Shown: piece by piece, positions 27,401-39,304 of the stretch
Position numbering within the stretch: the stretch's first letter is position 1
Layout: each line of letters starts with the position of its first letter
Assembly (NCBI GenBank): GCA_032622095.1
Contig: CP136061.1
Location: 120,354,754 to 120,418,753 of the forward strand
Reading direction: 5' to 3'
From: Siphonodentalium dalli
Lineage: Eukaryota; Mollusca; Scaphopoda; Gadilida; Siphonodentaliidae
DNA: 64,000 nt
The notes under the pieces: model-generated
Told to the model about the DNA's origin: nothing
Databases searched by the model: none
The model's input: the letters and a program-made list of their open reading frames with translations, nothing else
Program-made: the position numbers and the translations under genes

Positions 27401-30400
27401 TAGTCACTGATTAATCGATTTTGAAAAATTTGAAAATCCAAAATCGCGGCAAGCCTACTTACCAGTGACAGTGGTGGGCAGAGCTTGAAATAATTCTGAC
27501 AATCGCGTAACGAGTTGATAAATAAAATATCGCAGTCTCCGGTTAATTACCTTTTATACAATAAATAGCTATCATTGAATAAAACTGTTTGAATGTGCTT
27601 ATTATGAACTGGATTTGCTAGAATGTTTAGATTATATAACGAATAATGATGGCTAAAATGTAAGTTGAAGCGATAAAAGTTGTGTGAAATGAGATTAATT
27701 TATGCAGAAATGCAATGAGCGGAATATAGTGCGAAACTAAATTGAACTGTTTCTGAAAGAATACAAGTTGGGCCTTCTAGCTTCTTCGTTGTATGGTACA
27801 AATTTCCGAAGCTAGTTTATACATTGGTGTCATGCCGTTGTGTGCTATAGGAGTACAGTTAAACACAAATGGGGAGTGATTAAAAGGTGGCGGTTATTAT
27901 ACTAGTACATGTATCATGATGGCTTATATTCGTCATAATAATGTTCCTCTCTGTTTCTTCACACGAAGCCTTTTGTGTGGAGAAGTGCACGGCTGCGGAC
28001 CACTTGCTAAAATCCTTCCAGTCAAGATACGATCAGATAGTGCGTAAACAAAAGAATTAACTTGAATACACAACAGACTATCGAAACAACAATAATTATT
28101 AATTAGTCACTTCGGCATAACAGCATTTTTTTTTTATTGAAGGCTAGCCGGGCATTGTTTTTGTTTATGTGTGTTTTTTTTCTTCTTTTTATTTTACGCT
28201 TTGGTAGCAGATATTGACTTTCAAGAGAGGAAGTTTTTAAATCCAATGATTGCCTTTAATAAAGAGCGTCCATGCATGGTGGCATTCAAATATATGAATG
28301 ATTGAGAAGTTAGAAATAACTTACAAAGAACAACAAATGAAACGCCTGATATATAGTTCCGCCCAGTGTTTTTATAACGCCTGGGGGCTTCTTATGACAA
28401 AGTTGATGCGATCGTCTACTGTCATTACCACTCACTTTGTGTCCCATTTTATAGTGCAAACAATTTTGCCGGTTGTCACTGCATGATGAATAGTCGCTGA
28501 GTGACTATCAAATTTAGCACTATAATAACATTGATTCAACAAACCAAACACGCAACGGAATTTTATTAATGGCTGCAAAAACTACTATTATATGAGCTAC
28601 TAATAACTTTATTAATATAAGTATATGGTCTGCTTTACGATAATGACTTCCAAAGTGAACCGCGCGCACTCATACAGATTCCGCATTTTAGTATCAGCTG
28701 ACTACGGTTACGTAATCGTAGTCAGCATAATAAACCTCCGGCTCCGAATCTGTGTTTTTAATTTGCTTGCCCACAACTACGTTATCCGTAGTTTAGTCAC
28801 GGAAATCTCTGAATATCGGTTATGGTATTATTTATTAATTTTTCGGCTTATTTATTATCCAATCGGAATGGGACTTGTGTCATTTTAATCACAACAGGGA
28901 GGGCTTTCCGATTGCGTTTGGTAGTTTCTAGACCGAATAAATCCTTTAAACTCATATCAATACCTCAATTTCTGTACCACATTCCACATTTTAATGTTTT
29001 GTTAAACAAAGCCCTTGAAAAGTCTTGAATTTGGTTCATATGGAGCCTTAAAAACCTTTTGAAATTGCCTCAAAACCGCCTTGAATAGCTTTGAATTTGA
29101 TTTATCCTTGAGAGCAGGAACCCTGTGTAGGGCATTTCGCCTATTTATTCTCCACTTACTAATTCTTACACCCCCATAAAGCCTGCCCTATAAATGTTTA
29201 TCATGAAACAAGTTTATTTGATAAATAAATATTACTTTCATTATGTTATTATATATGCAAATTGACTGCATTATTGACAAGAGTGCAATTCAAAATATCT
29301 TCTTGCTCCCGATTCTCTGAAATTAATACAAAATTAATACAATGTACATGTTGTTTCTGCTCCAAAATTTGATATTTTGGTATCATTGAGTTCAAAAAAA
29401 CAAACTCCAGTGTATGTGTACGTGTTGAAAAGGTTACATTGCTGTGTGGCCAAGGGGATGGGGGGGGGGGGGTAGTAAAAAATTTGCAGGAAGGTACATG
29501 TATGCCGTTCTTTTTGCATCTGGCATTTTCGGGGATCCACCAACCCCAAACCTTGCAAAAAACAACCCACCCCCAAATTTCGCTAAATTTGGTCTAAAAC
29601 CGCTTAAAACTCTACTGATATCATTCATACTTCAAGTAATAGTTTAACCTATTTCAGAAGCTGTTTTAATTGAAAAAAAAATGTTTTATAAATTGCTGAT
29701 CATCTGTAAACCTAGGGCATTGTGCAGGATACACACAATTAAATATATTCTTACTATTTACTGATTAGTCTGCGAACCAGCCCATTATCTTAACATATTC
29801 CAAGGATTTTGTTCACCCCACCGTCCCATATGCAACATGCCATAGCTAAATGTCATCTCCGCTGAGGCCCATATGGATCCCAGTGACATAAATATGGTGT
29901 TTTTTCAGTTATAGATTCTTATAATTTGTTTTAAACTGTTACAAATTTCAAATGTGGGCACAAAAGGTCTTTAGTAAACAATTTGCATGAGGTAGTAAAA
30001 AACATTTTTTTTTTGCACCTCGGGCCCCCCCATCCCCCCCCCCCCCCCCCCCCCCCCTCAGCATACCTTCCTGCAAATTATTATGGTTATATTAAATATA
30101 GTCTTAAACACAATAAAAAAAATTCCCCGAATTGGAAAGCTTGAGGCCAGTCTATAGCTAGATGCTAGGATTGTCAAATTTTCATGTTCAGATTTTCAAA
30201 ATGCTCTCACATCGGGCCCTTGCCAGTAATTACTTGATAATTAATTTAAGAAAAAATAAATCTGGGTGTAAATTTGTCAGGTGTTATACCACAAATGTTA
30301 GGATTTTTATAATCTCATACTGGGCCGAACCATGCTTTTCATCCCCCTGCTTGGCTAGTGGCCACAAGACCACTGGTCCATTTAGAAATTTAGAACAGTC

Positions 30401-33400
30401 TACCATCTACTAGTCTGTGATGGAACATTTGGGAAAAATCAAAGCCCCATAGGGGGGTGGGGGATACAAATTGAATTACGCAAACTTGTGAGTTTGATGT
30501 GGTTCAACGGGGTGGGGTACAAGGTTGAGACCCCTCCCCCCATCGAAAACCCTCTAGCCAAGTCCCGAGTGCCAAATATCCCAGACTCAACCAGCGGTGC
30601 CCCTCGCGACTTAGTTTCTGCTTTCTGTCTGGGAATACACTGCACCGGCGGCAATATATTGACCATACTCTAAATGAAAACGCTTCCGTGGCGATCACGA
30701 GGTAACGTCTTGCTGCAAGTAAGACGATAATTGTGTTGTAGAAATGATACCGAAGACCGATTGTCAAAAAACGCAACCTCAAAATACACAGGCAAGCTTA
30801 TCGATCCAAACTGTGGAATTTGTTTCATTGTGTATTTCTCGCATATACCCATGGTTATATATAAACGGGCTACGAGCATCTGACCGTAGGTTATGCCGCA
30901 CTAAAGATTGTCTCTACATTCAGAATTTTGTTTAAAACAATAGTTTGCAAGAAGTTTTATGTGTATAATCCCTATATGAACTTTTCAGTATGAAGACAGT
31001 AAGTTGTGCTAGCGAGGTCCTAAGAGACTGTTTTAATACAACAACTGGATTCACATTCTTCAATGAGTATAATGACAAGCTCGGTGATACAGAGCAACTA
31101 ATACAGTACCTACATCCATTCAGACCCAAAAAGAAGGTTTGTTTATCCCTTGTTCCTTCTATCGATATAAAAAATAATTAAGAGTTTCTCTTACATACAG
31201 TAATGCCCTAAATAATCGACTCCTTAACCACAAAAGAATTATGGGTAACTTTTCATGATTTAGTCGGAAATATGGCTTGTTACCATTCATCAGCCATATT
31301 TCCAAGTAAATCCTGAAAAGTTACCCATAATTCTGCTGTGGTTAAGGAGTTGATTAATTAGGGCATTACTGTATTTGCAGAATGAGATCCCCAGAGGGTG
31401 AATTTAGTGATGCTACCCTGCAGCAAACTGATATATATATATATGTTCTGAATTCAATTCCTCTGCCATCTTTTGTATATTTTCAGTATATTTCATTAAA
31501 AATAACAGTAATGCCCTAAATAATTGACAGAGCTTTCCGATGAATGGCAACAAGCCATATTTCCGACTAAATCCTGAAAAATTACCCATAATTCTGCTGT
31601 GGTTAAGGAGTCAATTATTTAGGGCATTGTATTTGCAGAATGAGATCCTCAGAGGGTGAATTTAGTGATGCTACCCTGCAGCAAACTTGAGTCCACAATG
31701 AAATGACTGCCAGTCATTTCTGTCAAATAGTTCCCCATTTGGAATAAGTCATGCTAATTACAGGTGAGAATGCATCTATTCCCTGTGTTGTCCATCGTGT
31801 ACTTTTCCTTATCATTGATTTGTGATTCAGGTGTTTCACTGTTTTGTGTGATCAATTATTTAATCAGTCAGGAACTTGATACTCAAGAAGTTCTATTCTG
31901 TTGATCTACCATTTTATGAATGAACTAGATCACATTCAGATATGTCAAAACTGGAAATTGCATGGCTGGCAAACAACATATATCAGTCCATCCAGGTGTG
32001 CTGATTATTGATTGATTACTGCCGCATATTTATTTTCCTTTATGGCTGGCACAAGTCACGCTTTGAGATTCGCTAATTAACTGTCTTATAAGTCCCATTT
32101 AATGGGTATTTCAAATACAATAAATCTTTTGCAGTGCCATATTGTATATCTGTATCAGTGGTAAAACATCCAACTGTTTATTTATCATACACCTGGCCCA
32201 GTTGAATGGAATAATTGGAAAACATTGGCAGAAAAATTGTAACCAGATCCACCATTTGCATTGCAAAATATGTCATAGATACGTGTGACCAAAACTCATA
32301 CAGAGATTATGGCGGTAAATTCAAAAAGTCAGATTATTTATTTATCGGCCCTTAAGGATTAATCATCTGACATGTCCGAGATTAATCTGCTTTCAAAATT
32401 ATATATCGTTTTCAGTGATAGAAAAAGGTAAAGTGATGATACGATCGTTTAAAGTGATGTGAAACACTCCTGTAGGGTGATCAAATAGAAATGGAGAATA
32501 ATCTTTCTCAAAATAGTTATTTTTTTTACAAATATTACATTCAAATTGACAACATGAACCGCCATTCTTATATATTAATTAAATGTTGTGACTGTTGATG
32601 GCAAAATCATTTTCGTTAGTTTATCTCTGATAGATGCATCCCAAATTGAGTAGTAAATATTTAAAATTAAGCGTAGTTCAGACAATGTTTTCTATGGAGT
32701 TGAACGGTCGATTTGCTTGAGATTTTCAGCGATGTTAGTAGAATGCTACATTCTTCCAATTGTCATAGTGACTGAACACTAACTTACAGTTTCATGCATG
32801 AAACAAGTCCATAATATGTCTTTAATGTATTGTTTACATGCATTTTCTGATAGCTTAACAAATCAAAATTTTCTGGAAAACAAGGCTTTTTTACTTATAA
32901 ATCTTGTTGCTTTGACCACAGGAGCTTGGAATTTGGTCAAAACCCCTCTTTTGTTGGCAGAACCACCACCTGGGACCTATGGTCCTGGGTGGTGGTTCTG
33001 CCAATAAAAGAGGGGTTTTGACCAAATTCCAAGCTCCTGTGCTTTGACATTCAATAGACCTCTGATATATGCATGTTTTATAACATCATGCTTGGAAAAG
33101 GCTGCCCTCTTATGTTCATATACGGAAAGTGTCCATTTGACCTAATCTGAAGACATGTAATATTCACATAGCAATATAACTCCTGCCCATGATTCTGGGT
33201 TTAAAGTCTGTCATAGAGGAGTAATGGGATGGTACTCAGTCCAAAACAGCATCAACCCAAACAATATCCCAAGCTGTTTTGGACCGAGAAGACTTGGTCT
33301 ATTCCTAAGGTAACTACTCATCAATGAGTATTTAGTATAGAAAGGGTTAATTTAAGTGAATGTGAATAATGATAAATTTTGTTCAGCTAGTGAAGTATTT

Positions 33401-36400
33401 GTTGAATATGGCAGAAAGTATTTATACAACTGTACCATACATATTGGGCCTTAGTGGAAATTGTTTATATTAGTATGCTATTACTTCCAGGGCCAGCTGG
33501 ATTGTTCAACAAAGGATTATCCTGATTCATTCACGAGGTCTGTAGATGATGACTTCCTGTGGCTGCCCAATCACAGCGACCATAATAACTGGCTCAGAAA
33601 GCTGGTGACAACACTGATTCAGAGCGGGGCTGTACCTAATGATGTGTTGAAGCAACTCATACCTATATGTGAAATCAAGGTCTGTTTTCACTATATATCA
33701 ATGCAACAATATCTTTTGTTAATAATTAACAAGTGCAAATGCACAAAGAAGGGTTACAACTCCAATTGTAATACGACCCTGCCTAACTATGCTTAAAAGC
33801 CATGTCCTGATTGGCCAGTGGCCCGAGTTACCATGGCTATCTCGTTCCAGTTTTGTGGTACAATTCTACTTTTTCCAATTGTACCACGAAAAAAAATCGG
33901 TTTATTCAGATCGCCGCACGCGACTTTTCCCGTCTTTTCTAACTCCGCGCAAACGGGGCATCAACGGAGTACACCCGCAACCCTTTGAATTTTGCATCTT
34001 GACAATCTTGCGAATTTTCTAGCGATTTGTCGCTTGAAATCAGTTTGGTTGCCAATGAATATGGTCCAACTGATGTTATGGTATATTGAATTATGTTAGG
34101 ACCAAAGAAAGTTACTTAATAAGTATATTAAATGACAAAATAAATCCATGGGGCCGGGCTGTGTATTCGTCGATTCGAATCTCGATCATATTCGATATTT
34201 CAGAATCAAGTTGAAAATGAAAGTGTGTGTTCACCAGTACAGAAGGGGAATAAGATTAGTTTAGTAAACTAGATCACTTAGATCGCTTAGATGATCATAT
34301 TCATGTCCCAACAACGTTCAAAACAGAAATGACGGCAATCGTATTTCCTGTACAATTTAAATGAAACGCACGGGCGCCGCTGAAAACATATCGTTTTTTA
34401 GCCAATCACAACGATTATTTCTAGAAGAGGTGCCTCGAAAAGTCAACAGGGGAATTTCATAACAAGACAAGACATTACCAGAGAAATGCAAAGAAATCGA
34501 GTACGCCCAATAAGAATTACACCACGAAATGTTTTCTCACCTGAGACCGAAAAAGCGCAGTATTTCGTTGACTATTCAGTCGAATTGTGATCATAAACTT
34601 TCAGTCGTATTACAAAAGAAATAAATACACGGTGTATCGGTGTGTATGGTCAAGTTGTACCACAAAAAACTGATTGTAGGACTCCGCTACGCGTCGTCCT
34701 ACAATCAGTTTTTTGTGGTACAACTTGACCATACACACCTCTACACCGTGTATTTATTTCTTAAAGGTTGAGATATCTTAGGCAAGAGCCTGACGCGTTT
34801 CTTAGCTAGTGCGAGTCATCGGAGGCAATGAATGGCCGTGTGGTCGACCTTATATACCCTACCCCAGGGGTGACGTCATCTCCTGCTCCGTGATTGGTCA
34901 GATATATCGATTGTTTCCAATTGGTTGAAAGGTAGACCGCCATTGGTCACGTGGTGGTCAAGTGTAGACCGCCAAGGTTGAACTCGGGGGTCAAAGTAGA
35001 CCGCCGAGTAGACCGCCAATGTGTAGACCGCCCGCCAGGTTGGCGGTCTACCTCCAGGGTGGCGGTCTACCTCAATGGTAGACCGCCAGCGATTTTTGTA
35101 GACCACCAGGTCGGCGGTCTACCTCGGTAGGTAGACCGCCAATGGTTGTTGGTAGACCGCCAGGGTGGCCGTCTACCTCAATAGTAGACCGCCAGCGATT
35201 TGTGTAGACCGCCAGGTCTGTGGTCTACCTCAGTAGGTAGACCGCCACTGATTTGAGTAGACAGCCAGGTAGTATTGGCAGCCCCTAGTGATCGGGTTGG
35301 GCCAAATTTAGATCACTGATGAGTCATTATACCCCCTTTTAAAAAAAAAGGGGGGTATACTGTTTTGCACCTGTCCGTCCGTCCGTCCGTATGTCCGTCC
35401 GATGTCTATTCATGTCATAACTTGAACAATAGTGCTCGGATCTCAATGAAATTAGGTGTGGATGTTCACTACTATGAGGACATTAAATAGAGGGTTCCAT
35501 CGTTTTGTTCGGATTTTCCATTCTAGAGTTATTCATCTTTGTTTATCTGGAAATGTTGAGTTTTTGGTCCATCTGGTGTCTGTTCATGTCGTAACTTCAA
35601 CAGTTGTGCTGGGATCTCAATGAAATTTGGAATGGATGTTCACAACTATGAGGACATTAAATAGAGGGTTCCATCGTTTTGTTCGGATTTTCCATTCTAG
35701 AGTTATTCATCTTTGTTTATCTGGAAATGTTGGATTTTTGGTCCGTCTGGTGTCTGTTCATGTCATAACATGAACAGTAGTGCTCGGATCTCAATGAAAT
35801 TTGGTATGGATGTTCACCACTATGAGGGCATTCAATAGAGGGTTCCATCGTTTTGTTCGGATTTTCCATTCTAGAGTTATTCATCTTTGTTTATCTGGAA
35901 ATGTTGGCTTTTTGGTCTGTCTGGTGTCTGTTCATGTCGTAACTTCAACAGTTGTGCTGGGATCTCAATGAAATTTGGTATGGATGTTCACTACTATGAG
36001 GACATTAAAAAGAGGGTTCCATCGTTTTGTTCGGATTTTCCATTCTAGAGTTATACATCTTTGTTTATCTGGTAATGTTGGCTTTTTGGTCCGTCTGGTG
36101 TCTGTTCATGTCGTAACTTCAACAGTTGTGCTGGGATCTCAATGAAATTTGGTATATATGTTCACCACTGTGAGGACATTCAATAGAGGGTTCCATTGTT
36201 CTGTTTGGCTTTTCCATTCTAGAGTTATTCAAGTTTGTTTATCTGGACATGTTGGCTGTTTGGTCCATCCGATGTCTGTTCAGGTCATAACTTGAACAGT
36301 AATGCTCGGATCTCAATGAAATTTTGTATGGATGTTCACCACTATGAGGACATTTAATGGCACATTCAACTGTTTTGTTTTTTTGTGCTATAGTTATTCA

Positions 36401-39271
36401 TCTTCGTTTATATGAAAATGCTGATTTTTGGGTCCATCTGTCTATAGCAGTCATAAGTTATAGATATGCCCACACTAGGCGGTATGCCACTAGGGGGTAT
36501 GCACCGGACGACAGTCCATCTCTTGTTTTAGATACTATGGTGACCAGTGCGGAGCTTGTGTTGGAGATATGTGTAGTTTGGGTATGTTGAACGTGAGCCA
36601 ACATAAACAAATAAACCACTGAAATATGATGAATAAATTTAATCACTTTCTGAAAAATCACTATCGAAATGGCGTAAGAGCCGACTGGCTTTGTGGATGA
36701 CCCAGTCGCTCGCATATAGTCTCGGAACATTCGTACAGTGGGTGGGCGTGTTGCCCTGGTGGCTGAACAGTGTATGAAGAGTTACTTCCCATTCTTGGTG
36801 CATGGGGAGTCCCACTGTGCAGTCTATAGACTTCCACCCGGATTGTGTGAATCTATTTCGTAAACTCAAGGACTATTGGCCACTACTTAAAGTGTCCCAC
36901 AGGTGCAGAAAACTTTTTCTGATCCACCCTTACTGGCCCATAGAAAAAATCCCAACTTGAAGGATATTCTGGTCAGAGCAAGGATCCCTAACCAATCACA
37001 GGTTTGTGGGACCTTCATACCTAACCCACACCTCGAGTGTACAAAGGCCAATTGTAGAATATGCACAAATATGAAAAAGAACCCAAGATGGTTCTGGAGT
37101 CATCAAACCAAAGAAAGGTTTAAGGGCCTGTTCCTTCAGAATTGCCTGACATGGAACTGCGTGTACCTCCTTACTTGCAGAACATGCCACAAGCAATATG
37201 TCGGCGAAACATTACGCGAATTCGGCATTCGTCTATCGGAACACTATTACGATATTAATAATCAAAAGGACACCACAGTAGCTGACCACTTCCGTATAAC
37301 AAAACACCCAATCAACTTAAAATACCAAGTTATATATGTCCTGAAAACTGACCCAGAGACATATTCCTCAAAATTGAGGAGGAAATCAGCGGAGATCAAC
37401 TGGATGTACCGACTGAGAACGCTTCAACCATTTGGGATGAATAAGAAAGACTTCTAGAAATAGATTGTTTATTAAATATCTTTTGTTGTTGGACAATGTT
37501 TCTTTTCGGTTACTCAAGACCGAGCAGAAACAAATAAGATACAAATATGAAGAATAGATGTCATATGGTCATATCAAGTACATACGTTTCATTATTGTAT
37601 TAGTATAGGGGGCTGGCGGCCAGCCAACATAATTTGCTGGGGGCTCCGTGAATGATCTGCTTGTAAGCTTCAAACAATATGTTATTACTAGACTACTTTT
37701 TATTACAGACTGAGATCTGTGAGACGATATTTCCATATTTGGTTTACAACATTCTGCTCCATGGGAATGATACACACAAAGACATTCTGTCAAACCAGAT
37801 ATCAAAATTCTTCGCCGATCATTGTGAGACGAGATCTCAGGGTCATGTGACTCCTTCTGGAGACCACAGTAAGTAACTGGCTGCTAAAAATGGAACTTAT
37901 CTTACTTTGTATATTATGCACTATTAATCTGTCCATTATGTGTAACAATTTTCTGAAGTCCTGTGTTGTTAAGCATTTCTGCCTGAAACTTTTATTGCCA
38001 AAAACTTCAAGCACATTTGTTTCACCATATCAGAAACACTATGTCTGAACTCAGTAAATGTTTACCCTATCCTTTTAGTAGGGCTGAATTAATACCCAAC
38101 AAACATGCAGAAATGATTCCACCAACAAGAAGCACTGCAAATAATCTGCATATGAGAATTATAATATACTAGCTGATGTGCCAGACTTCATCCGGGCTAT
38201 TTAGGGATATCTTTGTCTGGGTAGAATACACAGCATCTGGACTCGTTTGATCAGTCCAGAAACGTGCCTGTATGAGCATATATGAGCGAGGTCAAGGACA
38301 CGGTCACACTTGAAATTGGACCCACCCATATTGTTCCCGGGATAAAGTAGGCCTATATACCAAATTTGAGTTGGATCGGTCGAGCAGTTTCGAGTCTATA
38401 ACACCCATATTTACATACATACACACAGACAGAAGTTCCAAAATATATAATAGATGTCTCCATTTTTAATACATAGACATTTGTTTTTACAATAACTTCG
38501 TTGAACAATATTATTCATTTTGAGCATGTGAACACCACATCAGTGAGTGTTGAGATCAAGTTAACAATATCACTGTTGATGACTCTTTCTGTATAGTAGT
38601 TCTTGTTTCAATTTATAAAACTATTTGGTTTCATTAATTAGTGATGCACACAATATGTCTAATCACTACTTTTGTTTACAGATCCCACCAACACAACAGT
38701 ATCAACTAATGTGAAATCAATAAGAACGCTTCTCAGTGTCGTACAGTATCTCAGAAAACAGGACAGGCCTGAAAAGGGGTACTGGTACTATTTATTACCC
38801 ACCCATGTTTGATTTTAGTTTCGTTTTGTTTTTATTAACTTTTTTTCACAAAATCGCTGCAGATTACAGGAGAATGATTAGATGTTTCCAAATACAATGG
38901 TGCTGATCAACTTGTATAAATAACTTAGATTTTTGCTTGTATTCCGGCACCATTGTGTTTATATGTACAGTGTAATTAGATCAGGAAATGAGATTATTTC
39001 TTTTTATGTTTACCCATACCATAGTATGGTAAACATAGTGTCGTTGTCCGGATTGACCACTCGTCGTTAGTCCAATTGTCTGTCTGTCTTGTCTGTCTGT
39101 CTGTCTGTAGAATCTTTACGCATGTTGCGATAACTCAAATATTTTCTATCTAATCGGAACCAAATCTTGTATATGAATTACTCAGCACAAAAGGCAGATC
39201 GGGTTCGAATATGGGTTTGATCCGACTATTTTTAACTGAGTTATGGCCCTTTTTCGAAAAAATATTCACTC

Positions 39272-39304
<33 letters not shown>

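Noticed and set aside
34932-35266. CRISPR-like array
   Set aside because: Repeat is only 10 bp, spacers are irregular (2-45 bp), orientation is mixed, and the host is an animal.
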